In this document: positions 18,742-26,452 of the stretch, in pieces | Numbering within the stretch: position 1 is the first letter of the stretch | Layout: every line of letters starts with the position of its first letter | DNA from: CADEED01 sp963842515 | Lineage (GTDB): Bacteria > Pseudomonadota > Gammaproteobacteria > Steroidobacterales > Steroidobacteraceae | Direction: 5' to 3' | DNA length: 64,000 nucleotides | NCBI GenBank assembly: GCA_963842515.1 | Contig: CAWJGO010000004.1 | Location: forward strand, 95,432-159,431 | Program-made: the position numbers and the translations under genes | The notes under the pieces: generated by a model | What the model saw: the letters and a program-made list of their open reading frames with translations, nothing else | Databases searched by the model: none | What the model was told of the DNA's origin: nothing

Positions 18742-19515
18742 TCATGCGCCCTTGACGTAGCCGAGGGCTTCCACGATCCGGCCCTGCCGTACACGCATCA
18801 AGTTCACTCCGCGCACTGATTTGCTCTCGCCCTCACCCCAATGAAGCCGCCAACGGATCGTCGCCCTCTCTCCGATGACTTCGACGTCTTCGATGTCGAA
18901 CTGAATTCCGGGAGTGGTTGCAATCCGCTGCCATAGATCGAAGCAGGCCTCGCGGCCGACATGGCGCGAACCATTCGGAGCAGGATTGGAGTTTTCGATG
19001 ACGCAGTCCTCTGCGATGAGCCCCCGAAGCTTCGAAGGGTCGTGCGTATGAAATGCATCGTTGTAGCGGCGAATTACCTCGGACGTGCTCTGTTCGTTCG
19101 CCTGGCCCAGGTCGGCGACCACTGGAGTTTTGGCGTACGCCAGAGCCTCCGCGATTCGGCCGTCGAGCACCCGGACGAGAGTGACCCCTCGCAGCGAGTT
19201 CTCCGCACCCGCGGCGAAGTGGTAACGCCAGCGAATGGTTGCCCGATCCCCGGAAACGACCACGTCTTCAACCTCGAAGGACCCGGTGGGGTCTGCGACC
19301 ATCGCCTCCCAGAAGGCGACGTTGGCCTCATAACCTTCGACGCGGAGCCCGTCGGGCGCCGGTTGCATCGCTTCCATGATGCAATCCGGGGCGACGAGAT
19401 CGCGTATCGCACCCACGTCTTTGTTCTGGAACGCGGCGTTGAAGCGCCGGACAACCTCGGCGGTGACATTGCTCGATGCGGGGTCGGTCATCGTGAAAGT
19501 TTTTGAGTCGCTCAT
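18742..19515 (-). CDS. Tandem SnoaL-like (NTF2 fold) protein
   Basis: 257 residues made of two homologous SnoaL-like units, about 16-130 and 142-255. Unit 1 has VVRRFNAAFQNKDVGAIRDL, CIMEAMQPAPDG and RATIRWRYHF; unit 2 has VIRRYNDAFHTHDPSKLRGL, CVIENSNPAPNG and RATIRWRLHW. Both keep the SVRGV/SLRGV strand and a G-R-I-(V/A)-E-A-L ending. No signal peptide, so cytoplasmic. NTF2-like proteins of this kind act as isomerases, cyclases or binding proteins; catalytic residues cannot be assigned by eye. The ATG follows GGAGCAACGAAC. A third homologous unit is encoded divergently at 19774. Confidence 0.88.
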   Translation of the reverse strand: MSDSKTFTMTDPASSNVTAEVVRRFNAAFQNKDVGAIRDLVAPDCIMEAMQPAPDGLRVEGYEANVAFWEAMVADPTGSFEVEDVVVSGDRATIRWRYHFAAGAENSLRGVTLVRVLDGRIAEALAYAKTPVVADLGQANEQSTSEVIRRYNDAFHTHDPSKLRGLIAEDCVIENSNPAPNGSRHVGREACFDLWQRIATTPGIQFDIEDVEVIGERATIRWRLHWGEGESKSVRGVNLMRVRQGRIVEALGYVKGA

Positions 19516-19773
19516 GTTCGTTGCTCCATGTTTGTTGCGCCTTCAAGATAAATTCCGCGTATCTGCTAAACCTGATCGCGCGTCCGGATTTCTTTGCAGC
19601 GGATGAGTGATCCGTTCACGCGAATCGGGGGCGCTCAGGGATGCAAAGAAGTCCGGACGCCAGGTCAAATCCTGCCAAGTGTTCTTCGACACACTCTCGG
19701 CCGACGGTTCGCGATCCAAGTGCTCGCGCCCCGAAGGAGATGTAGTCAGCCCACTCACATAGAGGAAAGTCCG

Positions 19774-20298
19774 ATGAACACGAAGCCACTCCGCACTCTG
19801 ATATTGGCCGTCTCGCTATCGACTGCGTTACCGTCACACGCGCAGCAGCCGACGACCGGCCCTCAATCCGGTCACATAGAAATAGATGCGACGAACGCAC
19901 AGACATCCCGGACCTCCGAGGTCATCGATCGGTTCAACCAGGCGTTCGTGCAACACGACGGATCTCTGCTTGAAAGTCTGATCGCCGAGGAATGCGTCAT
20001 GGAAAGCGTGGACCCCGCATCTGATGGCGGTCGCGTCGTCGGGCGCGTCGCCAACCTGAAGCTTTGGCAAAATCTGGCGAACAACAGGGACGGCGAGTTC
20101 GGCGTGGAAGAGACCGTGGTCTTCGGCGATCGCGCGACTGTTCGCTGGAGCTACCGCTCTGGTCCCGGGCTCTCGCAATCCGTGCGTGGAGTAACCCTCA
20201 TGCGTCTGCGCGATGGGTTGATCGTGGAAGCACTGGCCTACGCCAAGACCGGCAGTTCCGACGTGGGCAAGGCCGTGCGCAACGCTTCGGGCTCTTAG
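19774..20298 (+). CDS. Exported SnoaL-like domain protein
   Basis: 174 residues from the ATG at 19774 (AGAGGAAAG upstream). A Sec signal (TLILAVSLSTALPSHAQQ) precedes one SnoaL-like domain (about 50-165) clearly related to both halves of the neighbouring tandem protein: SEVIDRFNQAFVQHD, CVMESVDPASDGG, RATVRWSYR, SVRGVTLMRLRDG. It is divergent from the tandem gene across 258 bp and its stop overlaps the stop of the convergent beta-helix gene by 2-3 bp. A periplasmic copy beside a cytoplasmic double copy suggests local duplication with change of compartment. Function unknown. Confidence 0.87.
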   Translation: MNTKPLRTLILAVSLSTALPSHAQQPTTGPQSGHIEIDATNAQTSRTSEVIDRFNQAFVQHDGSLLESLIAEECVMESVDPASDGGRVVGRVANLKLWQNLANNRDGEFGVEETVVFGDRATVRWSYRSGPGLSQSVRGVTLMRLRDGLIVEALAYAKTGSSDVGKAVRNASGS

Positions 20299-22337
20299 TC
20301 CGCACCGTACTCGACAACTCCTGCGTTCGGCTGGATGCCGGCGTTCTCAACAACTTTTTTTGCGGCCACCGGCCAAGCGCCGCTCTTCAGCTGTTGATTG
20401 TTCGAGGTGAAATTTCCGTTGTACTGGTTCCATGAGCCGCGCACCTTGCCTTGCGTGTACCAGTTGTCGACGGCCCTGTTGTCGGTGCTGATGCGTAGCG
20501 GCCAGTAATCATCCTGAGTGTTGATGTTCAACCAGGTGCCGGCGCCGTCGACCACATTGTTGCGCACCGTCAGGTACCGCGATCCTTCATCCAGATACAG
20601 GGCGATACGATCGGGAATATCGTGAATGTAATTTTCCGCGATGACGGTGTCCGGACTCGCGGAAAGGTTGTAGATGGCGCCGCCATCGTGAAAGAGCTTC
20701 TTGATGTGATGCACGCGGTTGTAGGCAACGGTCACGCCACGATGCAACGTCGGCGTTTCATAGGTGAGATTCAATGGGTGATCGTAGTAGCCGCGCCGAG
20801 CATCGCGGTATGCAGCGCTTCCTCCCGCGTCGTTGACGCCCCATCCCCAGCCGATGTCGATGCCATCATACGGCGCATCGGAAATATCGTTGTGCAGGAT
20901 CAGAGCAGCAGCCACATAGGTACTGAGGATCGCGCTGTTGTCCAGGTAGATCTGACTCACGGTCTTGATTCTGTTGTTGATGACCAGCAGATCCCGGTTC
21001 GTCATTTCCGGCCTGGAAGGATGGTGTGCATCCCGGCTGATGCCGCCCGCGAGGATGGCGCCACCGGCGAGATCTGTGAACACGCTGCGTTTGACCTGTA
21101 CCGAACGTGCACCAAGACCGATACCCGTGGCATGCGCGTCGTCATTGTTGCCGATGCCCAAGGCGATCTGGCCAAGATGTGCAAAGACGTCCTGGTCGAA
21201 CAGCACGCGCTCCGCGGCGGAGACCTGCACAGCGGCCGGTATTTGCGACCAGTCGTTGCGCCGACTCTCGAACTCGAGGCAGCCCCACACGCAGCTCAAA
21301 TGCGCTTCACGCGGCCTGACTGTCGATACGCCTTTCAGGAAAGCCCCGCTCTGCTGGTCAACGTAGCCGTCATTCGAAGACGGTCCCATCCAACTCGTGT
21401 ACGAAAAACGTATGCCCCGAAACGTCAGGTCACGCAGCGGGCGCTCGTAAGTCCCACCGATGGCCAACAAGTACTGCAGACGCGGCACTTCGACCTTCAT
21501 CGCCGCAATCGCGGCGCCGGCCTCGGGTCGCAGGTAGAGTTTTCCCGCCTCGGGATCAATGTAGAACTGACCGGGCTGCCGAAGAAATGCCAGCGAATTG
21601 TTCAGGAAAAGGTGCGCCGTCTCCTGCCCAACAGGCGCATGCAGCGTGTCATAGCCCCAAGTATTGTTGTCCCAAGCGGGTTGCCGCATCACGAGCTTGC
21701 GACCCACGATGCTTTTCACCGGCGAGAGGCGATTGGTGAACCAGCCGGTCGATTGCACCTCGATTCGATGCTGTGCCGGCAGGCCGGCGAGGTAGTCGAA
21801 CTGCGGATCGTTGAGCGTCATGCCGTCGGCATGGAACGTTACCGACGAGCGGGCCAACTCGATGGATGCCGGCTTCGCCAGACGATCGTTCACCCAGATC
21901 TGCCGGCTGTCCGTACCCACGGGAATGTCGGCAACGTAAATCTGCCGCTCCCGGTCGTGCAGTTTCCATCCACTGACCGGCACCGAACCCGCAATCACGG
22001 GCGACGCACCTGCCGCCGCCTGCCATACAACACGAGTGCCAGCCTGGCCACCGTCGGCGGCACGGAAATGCAGCGGCGCATCGAGCCGGTAGATGCCATC
22101 GGCGAGTTCGACGATGACATCCGCGCTGGTATTGGCTGCGCTGGCAGCGCGCTGCGCGCGAACCAGCGTCTTGAAGGGGCGCGACGCGGACCCGTCGCTT
22201 GCGTCATCGCCGTCAGGGGAAACGTGGATCGAGACGGTCGGAATCCGGCGCTGGTTCTCGGGAATGAACGCCGCGGCACAAATGATGGGTAACGCGCCGA
22301 TCATGCCGACGAATATTTTCTCTGCCAGGCGATTCAT
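20295..22337 (-). CDS. Right-handed parallel beta-helix protein, candidate GH141-like glycosidase
   Basis: 680 residues. The ATG at 22337 is chosen because GGAGG precedes it and it overlaps the FAH stop by 4 bp (ATGA). A signal/TM segment (about 7-25) is followed by the DUF1565-like start VSIHVSPDGDDASDGSASRP and a beta-helix with GGAILAGGISRDAHHPSRP, LVINNRIKTVSQIYLDNS, ISDAPYDGIDIGWGWGVND and VAYNRVHHIKKLFHDGGAIY. The DGIDIGWGWG and HDGGAIY segments are of the type seen in beta-helix glycosidases such as GH141 (which include alpha-L-fucosidases); this family call is from memory and tentative. Its position at the end of a sugar-acid operon supports polysaccharide or oligosaccharide cleavage in the periplasm. 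Confidence 0.8.
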   Translation of the reverse strand: MNRLAEKIFVGMIGALPIICAAAFIPENQRRIPTVSIHVSPDGDDASDGSASRPFKTLVRAQRAASAANTSADVIVELADGIYRLDAPLHFRAADGGQAGTRVVWQAAAGASPVIAGSVPVSGWKLHDRERQIYVADIPVGTDSRQIWVNDRLAKPASIELARSSVTFHADGMTLNDPQFDYLAGLPAQHRIEVQSTGWFTNRLSPVKSIVGRKLVMRQPAWDNNTWGYDTLHAPVGQETAHLFLNNSLAFLRQPGQFYIDPEAGKLYLRPEAGAAIAAMKVEVPRLQYLLAIGGTYERPLRDLTFRGIRFSYTSWMGPSSNDGYVDQQSGAFLKGVSTVRPREAHLSCVWGCLEFESRRNDWSQIPAAVQVSAAERVLFDQDVFAHLGQIALGIGNNDDAHATGIGLGARSVQVKRSVFTDLAGGAILAGGISRDAHHPSRPEMTNRDLLVINNRIKTVSQIYLDNSAILSTYVAAALILHNDISDAPYDGIDIGWGWGVNDAGGSAAYRDARRGYYDHPLNLTYETPTLHRGVTVAYNRVHHIKKLFHDGGAIYNLSASPDTVIAENYIHDIPDRIALYLDEGSRYLTVRNNVVDGAGTWLNINTQDDYWPLRISTDNRAVDNWYTQGKVRGSWNQYNGNFTSNNQQLKSGAWPVAAKKVVENAGIQPNAGVVEYGAD

Positions 22338-23188
22338 ATGTCCTCCAGACAAGCTCTGACACGCTGCTGCTGCTCGCCCAGTCCGTCGATGCCGAGCCGC
22401 ACTGAATTGCCCGGCCGCAGGAACACCGGCGGCTTCAGGCCCAGGCCCACCCCGGCCGGCGTGCCGGTGGAGATGACGTCGCCCGGATGCAAACTCATCA
22501 TGCTGCTCAGGTAGCTCACGAGACGCGGGATGCTAAAGATCATGTTGGCGCTGTTGCCGTTCTGATGGCGCTTGCCGTCGACTTCGAGCCACATGCCGAG
22601 CGCATGCGGGTCGGATACTTCCTCCCGCGTGACCAACCACGGCCCGAGAGGTCCGAAGGTGTCGCAGCCTTTGCCCTTGTCCCAGGTACCGCCGCGCTCC
22701 AGCTGGAATTCGCGTTCCGACACATCATGGATGACGCAATAGCCCGCCACATGCGACAGCGCTTGATGCTCGTCGATATAGCGGCCGTATCGACCTATCA
22801 CCACGCCAAGCTCGACTTCCCAATCTGTCTTCGTGGAACCGCGCGGGATTTCGATGTCGTCGTTGGGACCGACGATGGCGCTGGTCCATTTGCCAAATAC
22901 TACTGGCTCGGCGGGCAGTGGCAGATTCGACTCAGCGGCGTGATCGGAGTAGTTCAAGCCAATGCAGATGAATTTTCCAACTCCTCCCACGCAAGCCCCG
23001 AGGCGCACGCCTGCCGGCACACACGGTAGTTTGGCGGTGTCGAGCGCGGCGAGTTTCTCGAGGTTGGCGGGCGCGAGTGTTTCACCTGCCACATCGTTGA
23101 CGATTCCGCTCAAGTCGCGGATTTGGCCATTCGAATCCAGCAAGCCGGGTTTCTCCCGGCCTGGCGGCCCGTAACGCAATAGTTTCAT
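22334..23188 (-). CDS. Fumarylacetoacetate hydrolase (FAH) family protein, likely 2,4-diketo-3-deoxy-sugar-acid hydrolase
   Basis: 284 residues with the FAH fold: N-terminal MKLLRYGPPGREKPGLLD (typical of the UlaR/diketo-hydrolase subgroup), then FICIGLNYSDHAAESNLP, PVVFGKWTSAIVGPNDDIEI, the metal-ligand segment DWEVELGVVIG, and ISTGTPAGVGLGLKPP. In L-fuconate, L-rhamnonate and pentonate non-phosphorylative pathways, enzymes of this branch split 2,4-diketo-3-deoxy acids to pyruvate plus a hydroxyacid. The adjacent DHRS6-like dehydrogenase, which would make that diketo acid, supports this job. The start ATG at 23188 is 52 bp after the SDR stop. Confidence 0.88.
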   Translation of the reverse strand: MKLLRYGPPGREKPGLLDSNGQIRDLSGIVNDVAGETLAPANLEKLAALDTAKLPCVPAGVRLGACVGGVGKFICIGLNYSDHAAESNLPLPAEPVVFGKWTSAIVGPNDDIEIPRGSTKTDWEVELGVVIGRYGRYIDEHQALSHVAGYCVIHDVSEREFQLERGGTWDKGKGCDTFGPLGPWLVTREEVSDPHALGMWLEVDGKRHQNGNSANMIFSIPRLVSYLSSMMSLHPGDVISTGTPAGVGLGLKPPVFLRPGNSVRLGIDGLGEQQQRVRACLEDI

Positions 23189-23240
23189 GGCCGTTCAGTG
23201 AGCCTGTGGATATGACACTGTCGCTGCGAGGCGATTGCAG

Positions 23241-23966
23241 TCACGTCGTCCATCCTCCATCGAGCAGCTGCAGCTGTCCGGTCATGAACCGTGATTCGTC
23301 GCTCGCGAGATACAAAGCGAGCGCCGCCACTTCCTCGGGTGTGCCGAGCCGCCCCATGGGCTGACGCGCGATGAAGGCGGAACGCGCCGCTTGGTAATCG
23401 CCCGTCGCCGCCATGCGTTCATGGAGTGACGGCGTGTCGACAGTTCCCGGACAGATCGCGTTGCAGCGGATTCCCCGGGCCACGAAATCCAGTGCGGTGG
23501 ATTTCGTGATCCCGACGATTGCGGCCTTCGTCGCCATATACGCGAAGCGGCACGGCACACCTTTGACTGCGGCAACCGAAGCAATATTGATTATCGAGCC
23601 GCCGCCGGCAGCGAGCATCCCCGGCAGAAACGCGCGGATCATCCGATACATCGGCGTGATGTTGAGCTCGATGGAATCGCGCCAGGCCGATTCGTCACAA
23701 TCGAGTACGTTGCCGGCATGGACGTAGCCCACGCAGTTGAACAACACGTCGATGGATCCGAGTTCGCGGGCGATGGCTTGAATAGCGAGTGGGTCGCGTG
23801 CGTCGAGCCGACGGGCATCGCAGCCGGCCAGCGTAGAAAGCTTGTCGAGATCGACATCGGTGGCGACGACGCGCGCGCCTTCACGAATGAACAGCTCCGC
23901 CGTGGCGCGCCCGATACCCTGGGCGGCCGCGGTTACCAGCGCAGTTTTTTTGGCGAGCCGTGACAT
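23241..23966 (-). CDS. SDR dehydrogenase, DHRS6-like (probable 2-keto-3-deoxy-L-fuconate dehydrogenase)
   Basis: 241 residues, classical SDR: TAAAQGIGRATAELF (TGxxxGxG variant), catalytic Ser in INIASVAAVKG, YMATKAAIVG (YxxxK), then CPGTVDTPSL. The pattern ALVTAAAQGIGRA ... DVLFNCVGYVHAGNVLDCDE ... CNAICPGTVDTPSLHERM ... YLASDESRFMTGQLQLLDGG is very close to the DHRS6/BDH2 group, whose bacterial members include 2-keto-3-deoxy-L-fuconate 4-dehydrogenase. It would oxidise the dehydratase product to the diketo acid cleaved by the FAH protein downstream. It lies 20 bp after the MFS gene and 52 bp before FAH. Confidence 0.88.
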   Translation of the reverse strand: MSRLAKKTALVTAAAQGIGRATAELFIREGARVVATDVDLDKLSTLAGCDARRLDARDPLAIQAIARELGSIDVLFNCVGYVHAGNVLDCDESAWRDSIELNITPMYRMIRAFLPGMLAAGGGSIINIASVAAVKGVPCRFAYMATKAAIVGITKSTALDFVARGIRCNAICPGTVDTPSLHERMAATGDYQAARSAFIARQPMGRLGTPEEVAALALYLASDESRFMTGQLQLLDGGWTT

Positions 23967-23986
23967 CGATCTTCCGGGCTGTGTGC

Positions 23987-25279
23987 TCAGCGCACCGACT
24001 TGATCGGCAGCACGAAGAACGATCCGGCGAACACGAACACCATCGCGGAGATGAACAGCGAGCGGTAGTCGTTACCCGAGAGATTGAGAAGCCAGGCGCA
24101 CCATATCGGACTCAGGATTTGCGGCACGTTGATGGCGCTCGAGAGGATCCCCAGGTCCTTGCCGGTCGAATCGCCGTCGCCGCCCTTGAGCGACTTCGGC
24201 AATACCTGGGTCATCAATGCCATGTCGACCGACATGAAGGCGCCGTAGCCGATGCCCATGAGGGCCGCGTACCAGATCATTCCCGGTATGGTGGGCAGGA
24301 ACAGTGGCACGGTGACGGCGAGACCCATCAGCAGGCTTGCGAAGAATACCAGTGGCTTGCGACGGCCGATGGCATCCGACAGTAAGCCCGATCCAAGACC
24401 CGCGATGACTAGAGCGACGAAGGTGACCGTCGACAGCTTCGCGATCATGTGGTTGGCATCGTCCAGACCCAGTCCTATATATCCCTGCAGAATATAGAGT
24501 AGATAGGTGACGATGCCTTGATAACCCATGTAAATGGTGAAGCGCCCGAAGAACGCCCAGGCGAAGTCGGGGTGCTCGCGCGGACTCACCCAGAAGCTCT
24601 TGAAGAATGCGCCCGTGCGGAAGCGTGGCGGCGCTGCACGGTTGATTTTCGGTTCGGGGTTCAAGAGCACGAAGCCCACGCAGACCAGCGCGATCGGCAC
24701 CGCAAACAAGGCGTACGCCAGCGTGAGCGATGAGGCCGTGTAACCGGCGAGCACGATGCCAACTGTTCCGCCCGAGGTCATACCGGCGCCGACGAAGCCG
24801 GAGACTGTGCCCCTTTCCTTCTCGGGGAAACGATCCGCGACCACGGTCGTCAACGCGGCCTGCATGGAATTCAGCGAAGCGCCAGCCAGCACCCAGAAGA
24901 AAGTGATGGTCCATAGCGTCTGCATTTGCGATGAGATCATCAGCGACGTAGCGCCGACCAGCGAACCGGCCACGATCCACGGCGTACGCCGTCCCCAGCG
25001 CGATCGCGTGCGGTCAGACAATGCGCCCGCGATCGGCGTGATCGTCGTGCTGAAGATTGACGTGATCGCGAACACGATAGCCAGGTTGCGCGCTTTGTTC
25101 ACCGGATCGATGGCTTGAATCTGATTAGGGAGCAGGACCGAGAGCACGCCGCAATACAGCGCCAGCAGCACGAAAAACGTGGTCGCCAACGAGAACAGCA
25201 ACAACCAGCGCCGGGAGCCGCTCACATGCGCGGGATTCGCGAGGGCCGCATCCGGCATGGCCAGTGGTGGAATGCTCAT
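23987..25279 (-). CDS. MFS sugar/sugar-acid transporter
   Basis: 430 residues from the ATG at 25279 (GAAGG upstream); a TTG 15 bp earlier would overlap the dehydratase stop. About 12 transmembrane segments. The loop 2-3 signature GALSDRTRSRWGRRTPWI is of the GPH/SLC45-like sugar-porter style, and a second copy GLLSDAIGRRKPLVFF lies in the C-terminal half. Sandwiched between the enolase-superfamily dehydratase and the SDR, it most likely imports the sugar, sugar acid or a small oligosaccharide that the operon degrades after uptake across the outer membrane by the TonB receptor. Confidence 0.9.
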   Translation of the reverse strand: MSIPPLAMPDAALANPAHVSGSRRWLLLFSLATTFFVLLALYCGVLSVLLPNQIQAIDPVNKARNLAIVFAITSIFSTTITPIAGALSDRTRSRWGRRTPWIVAGSLVGATSLMISSQMQTLWTITFFWVLAGASLNSMQAALTTVVADRFPEKERGTVSGFVGAGMTSGGTVGIVLAGYTASSLTLAYALFAVPIALVCVGFVLLNPEPKINRAAPPRFRTGAFFKSFWVSPREHPDFAWAFFGRFTIYMGYQGIVTYLLYILQGYIGLGLDDANHMIAKLSTVTFVALVIAGLGSGLLSDAIGRRKPLVFFASLLMGLAVTVPLFLPTIPGMIWYAALMGIGYGAFMSVDMALMTQVLPKSLKGGDGDSTGKDLGILSSAINVPQILSPIWCAWLLNLSGNDYRSLFISAMVFVFAGSFFVLPIKSVR

Positions 25280-25290
25280 GGCTCGAACCT

Positions 25291-26436
25291 TCAACCGCCG
25301 GACGGGCGCAACCGCAGTTGCGGAGGGACATGGCCCTGCTCGCCACGCGGCGTCACTTCAGGACGACGCCACGTGCGCCGCGCGAGTTCGCTGACGACGA
25401 GCCCGTGGCCCGGCGCCTCGGAACCGAAAATGCGGCCGTCGCGAATCTCGTAGGGCTGCTCCACGAGATGCTCGAAATTCTGGAAGGAATATTCGAGCCA
25501 ATCCACGCCCGGCAATGCGAGCGCCATGTTGACCCCGACTTCCAGGAACGTATTGCCCATCGTGATCTGCGCCCCCATGTCGGCGGCGAGCCAGCCGATG
25601 TGCATCACGTCTGTTACCTGACCGTGGACGTTGATGAGATCGCAGACGCGCGCCTCGAGCAGCTTTCGCTTGCCCGTCGCATCGAGATACTCGCCGGCGT
25701 TGACCAGCGTCGGGCCGCACTGATCCTGGATCAGCTTCAGGCCGGCGAAATCGTCACGCAGGATCGGGTCTTCGACCCAATAGATGTCGTGGCCGGCGCG
25801 TTGCATGAGCGTCAGGTTGCGAACCGCCTGCTTGGGCGTCCAGGCTTCGTTCGCATCCACCATGACCAACGAGCTCGGCGCGATGGCCTTCTTCAGTATC
25901 GCGAGGCGATGAAGGTCGCGCTCGACCTCAGGGTGACCGACTTTGATCTTGAAGGCGCGAAAGCCCTGCGCCGCCGCCTGCGAGAACAGACGCTCGAAGT
26001 CCTCGTCGTTCAGGTGGAAGTCGAGCCCGCTCGCATAGGCGCTGATTTCGCGGCGCTGCGCTCCCAACAACTTCCACAGCGGCATGCGCACGGACTTCGC
26101 GAACAGATCCCAGATCGCGTGCTGCAGAGCTTCTTCAAATGGCAGGCCCATGCGGCGCGCGTTGCCGCCACGCGGGCGGCGCACGGCATGCGCCAACGCC
26201 TCGGCGTGCTGGCCTTCGATCGCAGGCCAGCACTCCTCGCGGAAAGTGCGCTCGATCTCCACCTCCGCCGGCAGCGGATGGAACAGCGACTGCATGAAGC
26301 CGAGTCCGGTCTCGCCGCGCTCGCCGATCAGCTCGATCGTTGCCAGGTGCACCTCATCGGCACGCACCTGGCTGTCGCCAATCACGCGGTCGCGCGGGAA
26401 CTGAAAACGGGTAACGCGAAAGTCTGCGATTTTCAT
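25291..26436 (-). CDS. Enolase-superfamily (mandelate racemase/muconate lactonizing) sugar-acid dehydratase
   Basis: 381 residues. Capping domain at the N terminus (MKIADFRVTRFQFPRDRVIGD), barrel with the KIKVG (KxK) motif, and metal ligands in VMVDANEAW (Asp), YWVEDPI (Glu) and VNAGEY (Glu). The position that normally holds the Asp of the Asp-His dyad reads LINVHGQVTD, and the strand that normally supplies His reads ITMGNTFLEVGVN, so the canonical dyad appears absent. The surrounding SDR, FAH and MFS genes indicate dehydration of an aldonic or uronic acid to a 2-keto-3-deoxy acid. Substrate not assignable from sequence; L-fuconate is favoured only by the DHRS6-like neighbour. It begins 17 bp after the TonB receptor stop. 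Confidence 0.88.
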   Translation of the reverse strand: MKIADFRVTRFQFPRDRVIGDSQVRADEVHLATIELIGERGETGLGFMQSLFHPLPAEVEIERTFREECWPAIEGQHAEALAHAVRRPRGGNARRMGLPFEEALQHAIWDLFAKSVRMPLWKLLGAQRREISAYASGLDFHLNDEDFERLFSQAAAQGFRAFKIKVGHPEVERDLHRLAILKKAIAPSSLVMVDANEAWTPKQAVRNLTLMQRAGHDIYWVEDPILRDDFAGLKLIQDQCGPTLVNAGEYLDATGKRKLLEARVCDLINVHGQVTDVMHIGWLAADMGAQITMGNTFLEVGVNMALALPGVDWLEYSFQNFEHLVEQPYEIRDGRIFGSEAPGHGLVVSELARRTWRRPEVTPRGEQGHVPPQLRLRPSGG

Positions 26437-26452
26437 TCGAGCGGGTTCTTGG

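Noticed and set aside
20622..22292. 556-residue plus-strand frame opposite the beta-helix gene
   Set aside because: Antisense shadow; the minus strand has signal, operon overlap and family motifs.
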